Of a stretch of DNA of 64,000 nucleotides, positions 1 through 14,800 are shown piece after piece. The notes under the pieces are model-generated. The model did no database searches. It had not been told where the DNA came from and saw only the letters and a list, made by a program, of their open reading frames with translations. Within the stretch, counting starts at the first letter, position 1; every line of letters begins with the position of its first letter. The stretch is from Nautilus pompilius (Eukaryota; Mollusca; Cephalopoda; Nautilida; Nautilidae): positions 1,530,501-1,594,500 of the forward strand of contig JACATO010000318.1 in NCBI GenBank assembly GCA_018389105.1, read 5' to 3'. The translations under genes were made by a program, and so were the position numbers.

Positions 1-790
1 TGCATGGTGTAGTTTGGAGAATATAGCAGATAAGCAATAACTGAAATGTATTGTTTAGCCAAAAGTTGATATAGAAAGAGTGAGGAGTGTGCTGCTGCTT
101 TTTGGATTTTTACTTCTCTGGACGTTGTCTACAAATTGCTTCTTAAAGGCAGTGAAAAACAGTTATGTAGAATGCCTGGTTCACTAACCCTTCATGGTCA
201 TAAAATGCTATCAGGCATTCTGTCTTGCTTTCTTTGATCTGGCTGACAATGGCATTTCTATTGGTAGTTGGTTTCTGGATCAAAACTGCAAACCTAAGTT
301 TCATCACCTGTTATTATGCTCTGAATAAATTCCTGATCATTTGCTGCTTATTCTTTAAGATCATGGCACATATAGACACAATGTTATTTCTGCTCATCAG
401 TAAAGAGGAACAAACTTAGCAGCATCAAATAGCATCCATAAATTTCCTGTAATAAATGACAGACACATTCCATAAGAAATGGTGACTTTGTCAGCAACTT
501 CTATGATAGTCATTTGTCTGTTTGTATGATTCAACTCATGAAGATCGACTAAATCATGTTTGTAAAGTTGCTGACCCTCCAGACTGTGGATCATCTTTAA
601 CAGATTTTCTACCATCTCTAAATCAAGAAATCCATTCATGTTGTAGCACAGGATAGTATCATATCACCAAATGCTACTTGCAACATTTGATGAGTTTCAG
701 TGACTGTTTACCATGACTTTCAACAAAATTTTATACATATTTGCTGCTCACAAATGTCTGGTATCATGAAATCTGCTGATTACAGATAGT
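1..790 (-). mobile_element. Mariner-type transposase relic, truncated by window edge
   Basis: Read on the minus strand, fragments in several frames follow mariner transposase order: LQVAFGDMILSCYN, GRKSVKDDPQSGGSATLQT (family GRxSVEDDPRSGRPST), TIIEVADKVTISYGMC with AAKFVP, SARSKKARQNA with HFMTMKG, and QLLAKQYISVIAYLLYSPNY (family PPYSPDL). Stops and frameshifts separate the pieces, so it is inactive. The C-terminal end runs off the window. It lies in an NCOR intron. Confidence 0.7.
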
Positions 791-2708
791 GTCTACACTA
801 CTCTAGCTAGCTATAACATGATTGGCAGAAAATGATAATGGAATCCTGCTTTAGTTGTTGCATCAGCACAACTTGGGATGCATTCAGACATATCAAATTC
901 CAACTATTGGTATTGCCACAGTATATTCAGCCTGGGAACTTTTTGATCACATCTCATATAATGTAATGATTTTAATTTGTTATACTATGTTAATAAAAAC
1001 TAAGCAATAACTACAGTGCTGAATGGAAAATGTATCAGAACCACCCACCAAAATCTCTTTTAATGTAAGGTTGCCTTTCTCCCACCCCCCCATTTACAAT
1101 AAAGATAAAGATTTCTGTTTATAATGCATGTACAAATTTGGGTTGTTTTGTTTGTTTTTATCCCTTTATTTACATTGTTTATCCCATTAAAATAGCTAAG
1201 ATTGAATGTATATCTACATATTTTCAGTATTTAAGTAAAGCAAAATTTTATTTTCTAGAAAGTTTTTCAATAAGATGACTGACTGACTTAGATATGCAAT
1301 AGTGCTAAATATTTTGTAAAAATTAATTTTTGTTTATATCAAAAGAAAATGTAGGCTGCAAAATAATTAAAATTTTGAGTATTCCAAAATTATTTCATCT
1401 GAAAGTTCATTATGAATTATTTCATTTGCTTGACACTTATTTATTCAAATGTTATAAACATTTAAAATATAAACATCAATTTCATATAATAGAATTGTTG
1501 GTGATTAATTTATTTTCCAATCAAATGAGTGTCATTGCTATAATAGTTTAAGTCTACATTTCAATGGCAGACATTATAGTTTGTTACTTTTAATCTTTGA
1601 AAAAATTTGGTAAAATATGTGAATAAAAATACAATAAAAACTAAAAATACACACTCAAAGGCAGTACATTCTAATTATGTAAGGTGTACACAAAATTGTA
1701 TAAAATTGCAGGCTCTAAAAAGCTCCACATTAAGGTACACTAAATTTTCAGTATAGGTTATTCTGTCAAATTAACAAATATCTGAAAAGTTCCAGCACGA
1801 CTATCTCAGATTTACTTTAAATTTGGAGCATATGAACATTTGTAAGCTGTCTCAAATGAAATTTTAGCTTCATATATTGAATAGTTTCATTTTCTAATCC
1901 ACTGAAATCAAGGAGTGATGCTTTTAAAAATCATATTTTTTCCATCAAATCACTGTGCAAGCAAGATATTTCTAAAATTTTCAGCAGTTGCTAAAGTCCA
2001 TGAAATTATGCTGGATAATTTTTACATATTCAGACAAAGATTTCAAAATAAGCCTAGATCATTACAAATTACAAACAGAAGACTGTCAGTAATTTAATTT
2101 TAAAAAGTGAGTCAACTGCTAAATGTTGAATTTTTGGGGCATTCATATTCATTAAAGCATGTTTTTACAGCAGTTGCAGGTGGAAAGTTTAAAAAGTGAA
2201 AATATCAAAGACTGATCACAATAATACTTTCATGATCATATCATGTATCACTATAAATGTTAGTTAGACAGTGTACAAAATGTATTTCATAATTAGTATT
2301 TCATTATGACCATTCTTAAACTAATTCTTGTGGAAATTATGAAACTAGTCTCATGAAGAGAGGAATTAGCTAACCCTTTGCAAAATTTCAGTTTCTACCT
2401 TATCTATTACATTGTCAAAGAGTAGCAATTACAAAGAAATGCAGTAACTTAAGTGTCATCATTATTTAGTGAAAATTTTCCTACTTTGGTAATTATGATG
2501 TTAAACTTGCAGAACAGAGATTAATATCTACTTTGAGAAATAATGACTGATTTATTTACAAAATAACTTTATTACAGAAACAAAAATTGAAATTAATCTA
2601 TTAAAAGACACTTAGAGTTTGACACATCACTGCAAATCTCATATTACATAATATATACAATACAAATAATGATTAGTTTTAAAAACAAAAAAAATATGAC
2701 ATTCTAAC
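791..2708. other. NCOR intron 4 sequence (part), no gene recognised
   Basis: AT-rich intronic DNA with only short spurious ORFs. I looked on the minus strand for the next NCOR exon and found none. A C-rich run near 1080 and simple A/T tracts are the only notable features. Confidence 0.6.
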
Positions 2709-2871
2709 CTTTTTAATTTCTACTTCACTTGTGTCTATTTTAAGGGGCTGCACCAAATCAGGCCGATAATCCATAGAAAGTCTTGGCCTCTTCGGCATCT
2801 GTGCTTGCCCTTCCATAACCTGTTGGTGGATCATTGATGGACTGTCTTGATAGCTATAAGCTTCAGTGTTC
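2709..2871 (-). CDS. NCOR1: NCOR coding exon 4 (KRPRL motif)
   Basis: This 163-nt exon has acceptor ataaaaag|GAA and donor AAAAAG|gttaga. It encodes [20 protein letters not shown], then [18 protein letters not shown] and [16 protein letters not shown]. The KRPRL block matches ESKRPRL of vertebrate NCOR1/SMRT and may serve as a basic nuclear-localisation patch (inference). It ends in phase 0. The next exon, expected to start the conserved SKEELIQ coiled-coil region, is not found in 1-2708. Confidence 0.9.
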
Positions 2872-5800
2872 CTTTTTATTAACAAAATAAAAAGAAAAAC
2901 TTAAAATTTTTAGTAACTATTAGTCCACCTGAAATTGTTATCTGTTAAAATGTATGTGCATTCACATTATACTGCACTAAATCTAAATTAAAAATTAGCA
3001 CATCAAATAATTTATCCTATTATGTAACAATTGTAATAATTTTAAAATTAATAAAAATGTGTTAATTCTATCTACATTTACAAACAAAACTTGCCAGTCA
3101 CCTTTTTTTTCCTTCCTTTTTTAAGAAAGATCTGAACCAGGATGCCATGCAGTTGTCACTTTTATACATAGTTTAAGTTAATGCCAGCAACATCTCAGAT
3201 ATTTGTCTGTCAGTTGTTGTATATGTATTTTTCATAAGCTATTCTCACCATGTCAAAGTATAATGAAAATTAAAGTGAATACTGACTAGCAAGAACCATT
3301 TTTTTCCTTTCACTTTTTATATCTTACATGCACCGGTTTTCCACATTATAGACAAATTGAAAATGCTTTACATATTATTGTACAGCTACATTGTCCCTTT
3401 CCTAAAATGCCTCAATCAAAATGACAAACTTTCAAGTACAAACCACAATTACATGAACAACAAAGTTATATTGGACATAATTCACTTATGTACAACTTTC
3501 CTGGCCAAAGCATATTTTAATAGTTCCATGCAAAACAGTTTCTTTAGTCTTCTATCCTACTCAAACACTTCAGTGTGAAAGCTTTAAAAAAAGAATACTA
3601 AAAAAAAAAAAGAAAGAACAATGTCTCGTTGCTGGTTGGAATCTTTTTATAGACCTCAATGCAAAAGAAAAATGTGATTAATGTGCTTACTTTTCTTTCT
3701 TAACCGAAGAGTGTCCATGATAACTTGGCAATAAAGTTGGTCTCCTTTTTACTTGCATATACTCAGACTCTCGAAGGTGTTCTCTATAATCCTGGTGATG
3801 ACTTCCCTACATAAAGGCAGATAAATAAAATTTCAATTAAAATTTTCTCTTTTAAGTCTTTAAGATTGATGAATCCATTCATCTGATATATTCAAGCATT
3901 GTTTACAGTATGTTTTTGTAGATCATTAAAAAAAAGACAATGGTATGCTACAAATTAAAGACAAGTAAAAAAATCCTATTTCTAGAACAAAATGCTTAAT
4001 ATATTTATAACATTAAAGACATTAGTTAAAATCAATGCTCATTATTATTAAAAGGTTTATTCCTTAAAATGAATAAATTTTAAAAACATAAGCTGATAAG
4101 TAATGTTTGTTGACAATTCCCTGCTATTTAAGTTTTAAAAAATACACTACTGTAAATAATTTCCTGCTGGAGTGTTCTAACATTTACCCAACTACAGAAT
4201 TTTTAGATGCAGCATACTCAAAGATATTAAAGAATCCTACTTAGAGTATCAATGCAAGAAAGAAAACTTAAAAAAAACTCCTGATACAAACAAATTGAAG
4301 AATTGGAGAACACTATCAAAAGTTTGAAAAATTAAGCTTTATATGAAGCAGTTTGGTGCATTTTATTTAGGTTAAGACCCCTTTGAAATTTAAAAAAAAA
4401 AAAAACATAGAAAAAATACCATTTAAAACTGTTTAAAATTAAAAAGCAATATTAATATTGATTTTTTTCTTTATAAAAGCAAATTTTAAAATTTCTGATA
4501 GCCTAATTAAATCATTTTAAAATTTAGTTAGCAACTCAACTTTACTAGACCTATAAAATCAGTCCTGCAATTTATATGTAAATGCCCTACCTTATTAATT
4601 TGGCCATCCACAATAAAAAAATGTATGCATATATGGAATCTACATACTAAAGATGTAATTATGTATATCTAGGTGGGGAAATAACAAATCTGCATTGCCA
4701 CTACACCTAAAACAGGCAGATACCATAATATTTCTCCATTTGTCCAAGGTCATCTTATATTCATGCAGTGTGACCAAAGTCAACAGCAGACTGTTAAAAA
4801 TATTAGTATTTCTCATGGCCAATATTATAATTAAGTTCAATGAAATAAGTATCACTGCTGGGGTGAAGTACCTGGAAGGCCTTCAACAATGTATATGACA
4901 AGAACATCCCATTGCTCTTCACATCTGTACAAAACATCAAGAGTCTTTCCTGACACCACTCATGCAAAAGAAATGACCCAAAGAAAAATCCATCATCATC
5001 AGAGACTTTGTTATAAAGGGTGCATAGCAGATTAAAAAACTCTTTCTGTCCAATAAGAATAGAATGCTTCAAAAGATCTGGTCAGAGGATGTCTGGAAAG
5101 ATCCTTGAGTATTTAATGTGTGCACCCTTTTTTGATGACTAAAAATTTCCATAATTCATGACAAGAGGGTATATCTGTGTTTGGTAAAGATTTAACAAAG
5201 ACTCAACCTTAGTGTTCTCAGTCCATGGTCAAGTATGGAAGTGGGAATGTCAAAGTATATGCTGAAATCTGACGTGAAAAGACAGTTTTGGTCTGTCAAA
5301 GGTTATCTCAATTCATTGTCATTTTAAATACACACATCTTTCATGTGACTACAATCTGGATAAGAAATCAAGACATTCAACTGCTTTCCTGAGTACCACA
5401 AACCCAACTGAGCAGCTGTGGAAGCATATGAATTATTAACTAAGAGAAACCCATCTGCGTCTTGACAATATGATGAAACTAAAGCTTTCATGTGGATACA
5501 GGAAAACCTAGCTAGTACTGTAATACAAAATCTTATTGATCCAATACCAAAATGTAAAGGAGCTCTTCAAGCTGAAAAAGTGGCTTTACCAAGTATTAAC
5601 AAAGAATTTCACTATATTAAATCTTTGTTTGTTTTCCACATCAAACTTATATATTGTAATAATAGTCTACCAAATTATTATGGTAGGCTAGTGAACAGTT
5701 TTTATACATTAAAACAATCTACATGGTATGGTATGGTATATATTTATTTATAATCTTTTGTCTTTACCTGCAAGTGCATAATGAGTCAACTGCATATACA

Positions 5801-8800
5801 AATTGTGATACTGGGGGTAAGATCAGAGTAAGATCTGGGAAAGTAGCTCAAATGACTATTGCAAAGAGTATGAAAACTAGAAATGTATTGATTCATTCAA
5901 GGTTACCATGCCACAAATAACTGAAACACAGTGAAACTAGGCCAAAGGACACCTTGCAGCAGATAAATCAATCTCCACAGTTGCTTATTTTTGATTAGAC
6001 AAGGTTATCCACAACCATCAATGATGATGGCAAACTTATGGCACCACTAGAGGGAGGGCCTGCATAGGTCAGACCAGAACTACCATTCCAAATGAAGGCC
6101 ATTACATAAGGGTTCAACATCTGCAACTTTACAAAAATTACTGCTGCATCACTACCAGAGCTGACACCATCAATAGATATGTATGTAATGCTGGAATATG
6201 TGCACTGATCTGTACATTAGTGGCTGCAAAGCCAATTTGAATTAGTTACCATTTGCATTATATTCTCTGATGAGTCAATTCTTGTTACAATAATAAAGTG
6301 GCTAAAGAACGCATAAAGAAAGGCATTCCCTGCATTTAACAAGTGGCTTGACTGATAACCAGAGAACTGCACTTTACTGTATAGAGAGTAATTTAAACAA
6401 GCAGAAATTTTGTGGTAATATTCTGAGGCTCCATGTACTTTCTCATTGTTGTAGCAACTGAACCTGGAGCAATATTAAATCATGACATATAGCTAACCAC
6501 TCAGATCTTCAAATGGCATTCTCTGGAAAGTCTATTCACCAAACCTAAATCCACATTTTAAGATAAGTTGCAAGCTCCAAACTTGCCAGATTCCACCACT
6601 ACCACCATCAGTAACAATTGGCCATCAGGAATGTGCTTATCAAGATATGAAATGATCATATTTAGAAGCTCATTCATTCTGTGAGTAACAGTATATTGCT
6701 CTGATAAGTTCTGGCACACAGACAGTCCATATATGCTCTGTCTTCTCTCCACTGAATATGTAGCAGTATCTATAAGTGATCTATAGCCAGGGGCACATCC
6801 ACTGTTGCTTTGGCAAGATCTTGAAAAGATGTAGTTTTAACATCATACCCAAGATAAATCCTAGGCTGAAACATCTCAATAGGGATATCACTCTACTACC
6901 AGGTCCATACAGAGCCCTTCATTTTTAGATGTGGGAGAAAACCAAAGTTCCTGGAGAGAAACCATGTAGTCAGTTGGTGATTATTTGGAAAGACTTCTAG
7001 CATGTTGGTTATAGTTGCTTGCATCCTGATGGAACCATGACTGGGTTTGGCAAACCTCCAATAACATGGTTTTTTCTTACTCTTCTGTACCAGTCCACTG
7101 GTGTGAGCTTCCTCTAGTAGATAAACAGTATTAGTAAGGATCTTTGTTAGGTTAGTCAAAGTTGGAATGTAATGTGGGCAGTTTCTTGCCAACAATTGTT
7201 TCTAGTTCCAAGTACATTCTGGGCTCTAACCTGAACAATCGAAAAAAAATATTAAAATTAAAATATATTTGTGTTTGGAATTTTTTTTTTTTTTTGTGAG
7301 ACAGTACATTTTTACAACTTTCTCCCCCACTTTCTTCTGAAGGGTTCTTTCTGTAAAAAATTAAAATTGAAAAGTGTTTGTGTATAGTAATATGGAAATA
7401 CTAAATCGTGAATGAAATCTGAAAGTGATAAAAAGAAAATGAAGTCAGGTCATATGCAATATTTTAGTACTAATTTGTTACTAATATAAATCAAGTGCTG
7501 CTGTTTAGTTACTTTAGAGCTGTTTTGATCAGCACCTTGAACAATAAAGCAAAGCAAAGCATTCACTATAAAGAAACAAAAGCTTAAACTCGACTTTTAA
7601 TTTAATTAAACAATGTACTTGAAAAAATTGCTAAATAGTATATAGATACTATTACCATAAACAAATCAATAAAATAGATGGAAAAACGATGTAATTACAA
7701 TTTATGAAAAAAGACAATATAATCTGCAATACAAGTATGCATCTAGCTAAAATTGTATATTCTCTTTATTAATGAAATTGATATTACCTGATATGCATCT
7801 CTATAAATGGTATATCCAGCACCGGCATTAATTCCATATCTAGTGTTAGGTTCCTGGGAATATGGATAAGATGACCTTGACATAGAAGAGGGACTAGATG
7901 GTCTTGCACGTTTATACTGTGATGCTCCTGCACCATGAGGAGAGCCCGAGGGGCCCCTGAAAACAAAATAGTTAAATTTATATTGGATTTTCCACTTAAG
8001 TGTTACAACATAAAGCAACTTATCTGTATAAAATAAGTTAATTTTTAAAAAATTTTAAATATAAATGTTATAACAAAAGTTTTGATTTAAATGCCAGTTC
8101 CACTTTTTTTAAAAAAAGTTTCAAATTATTTCCTTTTTTTAAAATAAAATTTTGCTTGTAAATTATTATGTAAAAACTTGTGCAAAACAAAACATGAATC
8201 CAGAATTACTGCACAGTTTGATTTATTTTTTAAAATAATGTGTTTATTTTATTAACTAAAATTATGGAGATATTTTTTACCAAAATTTTATCATCAGAAA
8301 TATATCATTATAAGATACAAATGAATTTTTAGTTTAATTCCCTGGAATGATAGGCTGATCTATCAATCAACCCAAAACTAGTAAGCAAAAAAAAAAAGAA
8401 AAAAAGATGACATGGCCAATCCATCAGCACCAGAAGAGAGCCTTGCTGAATGGTTCCCTATAAATAGTGACGACTAATCAGCAATGGCAAAGCAACATCC
8501 TGATAAATTAATGATAGTAGTCAATTGTTTGTTTACTGCTTCCAAAAGTGTCAGTCACAAAAGGGTTAAACAAAGCTACATTAGACATTTGGTAGTGTAT
8601 ATTTAAAATACTGAGTGATCATAAAGTACTTTTTGTAGCTGATTATTTATAACTCCCAATCTATAACACGTTAAGAAAAATAAGTGTGAATATGCAGAGG
8701 GTGGAGCCATCAAGAATCCATTCCAGAGTTCAAAGATTTTGCCACTGGAGGGGGGGGGCACCACTCATGCTATATGACATTACATCTGCCATTTTCTCCT

Positions 8801-11800
8801 CTGTATATAAGTTTACAGAGCTGTCAGCTGGCCCACATGCCTGTGAACAATTTCTCTCCAAGATTGTACAGTATTTGTAAAGTTTTTATATAACACTGAA
8901 TGCAATGTAGTAATGGCTTAGTGTGCTTTTTTTCACAAGAGATGTTTTTCCAGGTTCAAGAAGTCGAAGAGCCTTGCATAATCCCATTCCTAAATCTAAG
9001 ACAAGATCTGTAGAATAAAATTTCATGATCAAGATTCCAACCTACAAATGTGGAAGGAGAATGCAAAACCCATGAAATTGTCAAAGTCTAATGGCCTACC
9101 CCAGCAAACTGTGTGGAATGTGATATGCAATACACTAAAACTGTTTTCATAAAAGATGTGAAGACTGCAGGCACTACTTCTTGCTGACCAAGAGTCTTTG
9201 AATTAATGGCATGTTCAAGATAGATGAGAATTAGCTTGACAACATTTTGAAAGCTGATGAAACTCATTTCCATGGCCAAGAAAGCATCCACAACTACATT
9301 ATTTGGAGTGAGACCAATCTACATCTATTCATTAAGGGGCCTTTCCAATAGTAGTGGACAAAGTGAATACTTACTTTAACAAGTTAAACTAGTTCAGTAA
9401 AATGTTAATAAAACTTTGATACAATGGCAACTCATTTTTTTTTTTTTAGTTTTCTGCTAAAGTTTTAGTTTTAGAAAGAAAAAAAATTTTAAAAAATGAC
9501 AAGGTCATTTCTGTGTGACTTTAGCATAAACAGTGCTCCCTTCCCAACTGGCAAAATCTACAAACTCTGAGAATGCAATTCCCATAACCCTTGTGTATGT
9601 GCATTTAATTCTGTTAACATTTGTTATGGTTTAGGAGTTATAAGCAACTGGGTGCAAAAGTAACTTTATGGTCACCCAGTATATCTTAAAAAAATTCAGT
9701 CTACAGTTTTCCTTTAAAAAAAAAAAAAAGAAACAATAAAAATAATTTTACTTTTCTATACTTTGCTGAGAAACTGAATTTTCCAAACAAAATATTTTAT
9801 TATAATTGGCAGTTTGTGATTGATACAACAAATATCCACTATTAACAAATATATAAAAAATATCTATATCATTTTTTCTATTTATTAATTATTCAAATAA
9901 TCTTACTAAGAGAAAATATTTTAATCATTCTACCTTTCCACACTAACATAGTGCTCCAGATTAACTAAGAGAACCTTCAAACACATGCTAAGTAGTCCAA
10001 ACACTTCAACAGATACTAAATGAATCAATAATCAAATCAAAATAACTCTGAACCATGTAAACTTCTTAGGCTAGTGCATGCTAAAGCAATCAATTTTTGG
10101 AAGTTGTATAGAGCAGTGGTTCTGAACCAGTGTACCACGGCACACTGGTGTGCTATGAGAACTGCCCAAGTGTGTCATGAAATATTGTACAAAGGTAATG
10201 AAAATTAATGTAAAACAAATATATTATTTCATCTTAAACAATATTAAAATCCAAACAAAATTACAATTCATAAAACTCATGAAAATTAATCATCAAATAC
10301 TTTAACCCTTAGAATAACCCCTATATTTTGAGGTACTAGACATATTTACAATATTTAGTTATTCCAATATTTTGGGGTTTTATCACATGGTAAATGTAAT
10401 CAACTCTATTGGCCAATCAGTGCACTCGTTACAAACAGCATTAAGCTAGTTGTTTGCAAATGGCAAATCAACTGAAATAGCCAGTTTCCTGGAAATCTTT
10501 GCTGTTTGGACTGCTCAGGAACTGTTCAAAGGGTTTAAAGTGAGGTATTGGTCTTTCAATTTTAAAATGTGAACATTCTAAACACAGATGGCCAAAAGAC
10601 AAATTTGAGATGACATGATAGCAGACACAGTGAAATTGACGTATCCACATTTATTTGCCGGATCTATTTTATATCCCCTGATCTAAGAAGAAATGGATAA
10701 TTTTGTTGTCAAAAGAGACAATTCCTCTGCTTATTCAATCATTGATGAAACATCTTAACCCCAAGACAAAAAAGAGCAAGAACTGTTCAGAGACAGTATA
10801 ATGAGAGCTATCTGGCCTTTGGATTCTCATGGACAGAATATGCCACTTGCCCCTTACCTGAAAGCCTCATTGCAGAGAGAAGTTGGCAAATGCTGAGATG
10901 ATACCAAATAAATTAAAATGCCATTTGCAGACAAAACATTCATCTCTTGTGAACAAAGACATTTGGTACTTCAAGTGTTTTAAAAAACAAAACCGAACCA
11001 ATGTCTGATGGAGTGTGAATGGGTATCAGATAAAGCTCAAGAGGCTAGTTACCTGAAGGCTGTTGAAGCAAAATCAAAGCTCCATACCACTGCTAAAACC
11101 TTAATCATGCCTGCATGTAAAAAAATCATAAGTGCAATGTTAGGAGCAGATGCTGCAAGGGAAATCAAAATTCCATTCTCTAATAATGCAGTTAAACAGC
11201 AAATTGACATGAGAGCTGATATCGAGGCACTGCAAGAGAAGTTAGCGACTAGTGGGAAGCTTGCTTTGCAGATTGATGAGTCCAATGATATAAGCAGACT
11301 GCCAGCTGCTGACCAATGTTCACTATGTTGATGGGGACTCCATTCAGGAGAATTTTTTATTTAAGGAGATACTGAGTCATGTGACTGTTGAGGAAATTCC
11401 AGGTATCAGATAATTGAATGAAAACAAACTAACTTGGGCCATGTGTTGTAGTACTGACAGAGCAGCTTCCATGATGGCAAAAGTCAAAGGATTTGCCAGT
11501 AAGGTGAGAGAGCAAAATACTGACATTCATACCAACCATTGTATCCTCCATCATGAAGCTCTTGTAGCCAAAACATTGCCACCTGAGTTAGCTGCAGTAT
11601 TCGAGCAAACAATGAAAATTATGAATTCCATAAAGTTATGGCCACTGAAATCATGTTTGTTCACTTTTTTGTGTGCAGAGATGGTGTCAAGCATCAGAGT
11701 TTACCGTTATATACTGAGGTGCGATCGTTATCGCAAGGGAAAGTTCTCTCCTGTGTTCATGAACTCCAGGGAGAACTGACAGAGTTTTCAACAATGCATG

Positions 11801-14800
11801 AACTGCCCTATAAAGAGTTACATCTGATAATTACTGGTGGGTTAAGCTTGCATATCTTGCAGACATTTTCAGCCATCTGAATGAGCTGGATACTAAAATG
11901 CAGCGGAAGAACAAGACGATCCTGACCATCGCAGATAAACTTAAGGTTTCAGGTCAAGACCGGGCCTTTGGCAAGAGAAAGACAGTGGCAGGGCATTCAT
12001 TTGAGATGTTTCTGAAGGTGCATAACCTCATATTCAAACATCTCAAAACACTGCAAGAGGAGTTTGAATGCTACTTCTCCTCTACAAATATAGAAGACTA
12101 TGACTGGATACATGATCCATTTAGTTCATTTTCTTCTGATTCATCACAAAAGCTGACATTAAAAGAATAGGAGGAACATGCAGAGCTATGGATGGATCAC
12201 ACAATGAAGCTGAAGTTTGGAAAAGTTTCTTTGGATGTGTTTTGGCTGACTGCAGTACATGAATATCCAACGATCTCTGACCATGCTATTGCTGTACTAT
12301 TGCAGTTTCCAACAACATACCTCTGAGAGGCATTTTCAACACTGATATACATAAAGATCAACAGGAGTAAACAATTCAGTGGAGCATGATTTGCAGGTGG
12401 ATTTCTCAACAATTCCTCCCTGAATCAAAAGGTTCTGCACATACCAGCAAAGTCAGGTTTCCCCACTAACCCAGTAAGTTGCTATTTACTCTACATTCTG
12501 CTCTGATCCATTGAATTTCAATTATTTATTGGTTCATTTAATAAAAATCATATTTGTAAAAACATTGTTACAAATATGAAATTCATAATGTGAAAAAGTG
12601 AAATTCAAATGCATGAATTAAGTGCTATGTGAGAAACAGATTTAGGGATATGAATAGTTAAAAATAGTTGAGCAGATTTTGAAAATGTGTCTGGACAGTG
12701 TATTCTATGGTGGATTTGAGACATTAATTTGATCCTTGTTTAGCTTGTTGTATGCACTATGTTGCAAACCTCTCTAGTAAGACCATAACCATAGTAAATG
12801 TAAGTAAATGTGATGTTGATATGCAATTGATTCAGCTGAAAAAAAATTGTGTGCTGCAGAATTGTTTGTTTCATTTAAGTGTGCCATATTAGTGAAAAGG
12901 TTGGGAACCACTAGTTTAGAGTATAAGATTATTTAATGTCACAAAAATAAATATGTGAAAGTTAAACGATGCTAAGTTTTTAAAATTATTATTATTATTA
13001 TTATTAAGAAAAATCTTTTAAAAAATAAAGTTATTCTGTTTAATTTACTGGATGGTTCAATATAAGCAAAATTGCAATGTTAAAATCTTGAAATATGGTA
13101 TTAAATGAATTAAATGAAGATTTATAAGATTACCTGTCCTTTGGCTACATGTAGATAAAATTGATTAAGTTCAGCAACTCTACCAGTGTTATACAGCCTA
13201 GTAAATTTGATTATTATTCAGCACAGACACGAATAATTTGTGTTGGTCCATACCTTCTATAATCTATTTTTACTACTATATTGATATTGAGAAGCATTAA
13301 AATGAGAAGAAAAAAAACATAGCAATTTTAAATGTATTAACTAAAAATATTTATAATATCACTAGTTAGATAAATTAGAAAAAAATTTTTTTAATTTTAA
13401 GGTAGGGCAAATTCTGAGCATTAAAAGATGCTTTGGAGACAAACATTTTTATACTTTGATTAAGTAGCCATTCCAATAATTGGATAATTGAGAAACTGCT
13501 CAGTGACCAAAGTTGTTATAAATGAAACTAGGTTTCTATGAAAAATGCCTGTGTAAAAAAAATCATAGTTTTCATCATATAATTAGAAATGTTGATCCTA
13601 ACTTTCAGTGTTTACAAGCCAGATGGTATGATGATATACTCCGTTCACATTTTTCTTTTCCTTCTTAATGTATACTTAATTGTAAAAATTATCAATTGAA
13701 AAAATCTCTATGGTGTTAGCTGGTTGTGTTTTTAAATTTTGCTTTTAATAAGTATAATTTTTGCAACCAAACAATGCTAAATTATAAGGACATACTAAAG
13801 AGACAAGCTTACTTAACTCATTCCAAAGTTAAGCAAATGCATGCAATTTCAAAACCCTAATTTTTTTTTAATCATCGGATATTTCTTTACAAAAAAAAAA
13901 GATGATTTCATTAAGTGTAACTGATGTTTAGCAAACAGAGTTTTAAAAAAAAATTTAAAAACTAATTTCTGGTAATTTTGTGGTTTATTAAATTAAAATT
14001 ATTTTTGGAAAGTTATTAATGAAAGAATCAGTTAGTTATCTTAACTTTTCAACCATTTTAAAAGACAAATGAATATCTGTTTTCAGATAGTGAGAAAAAT
14101 CCTGCAGGAAAATTTAAATCTGCCATACATCTAACCAAAAAATGATTAAAAATCTAAAAACCAACTGAGTAACCCATCCTGTTTTCATTTCCTTACTCAG
14201 CTAATTAAAATAAAAAAATAAAAATTAAATCTTTTATTATTTTATAAGCAAATTAATTCATCAATTATACTTTTTGTATGGCATTACAAATTTTGATGAA
14301 TTAAGAATAATACAGTACAAAATATTGATTTTGAAAAGAGTTTCTTTCTTTGTCAACTATACCTGTTTTAACAGGTTATCATAAATCAGTAGGTATACCT
14401 TTTCCACCAAAAACCAAAGATGGCCATTGGATTCCACCCATGTGTCAATATCTACCTAATCAATACCTACCTAAATCATTGCCCTTTATCAAAATTCACC
14501 ATCTCTGTCAACTTTCTATGTCAAAATGAAATCCAATATACAAGATAAGCATTGATGACTAGAGAAATAGCAAAAAAAAATGATATAGGTAATGGATCTA
14601 AAAGTATTAAAACTTACAAATAATAATAAGCAAGCTATTTCCTAAGCCAATTCTTTTTGATAAATCTTCAAAAAACCATTAAAAATTAAATAACATCAAG
14701 TATATTGTTAATGTACTAAAAATGTATAATAAAATAAGAAATCACTGGAAAATTGATAATTATAGCAAAATGAACAAAACAATTTAAACTGTTGTTAAGC

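Larger units (their letters stand above)
3807..7787. other. NCOR intron 2, carrying Tc1-like relics
   Basis: A 4 kb intron on the minus strand. About 3810-4850 is plain AT-rich sequence. About 4900-7200 carries decayed transposon sequence annotated separately. About 7200-7787 is AT-rich with a T run near 7281. ORFs of 60-99 codons here do not resemble host proteins. Confidence 0.7.

Noticed and set aside
6896..7195. 99-codon minus-strand ORF
   Set aside because: Falls in a dispersed repeat with a copy at 57.7 kb where the frame is not open.
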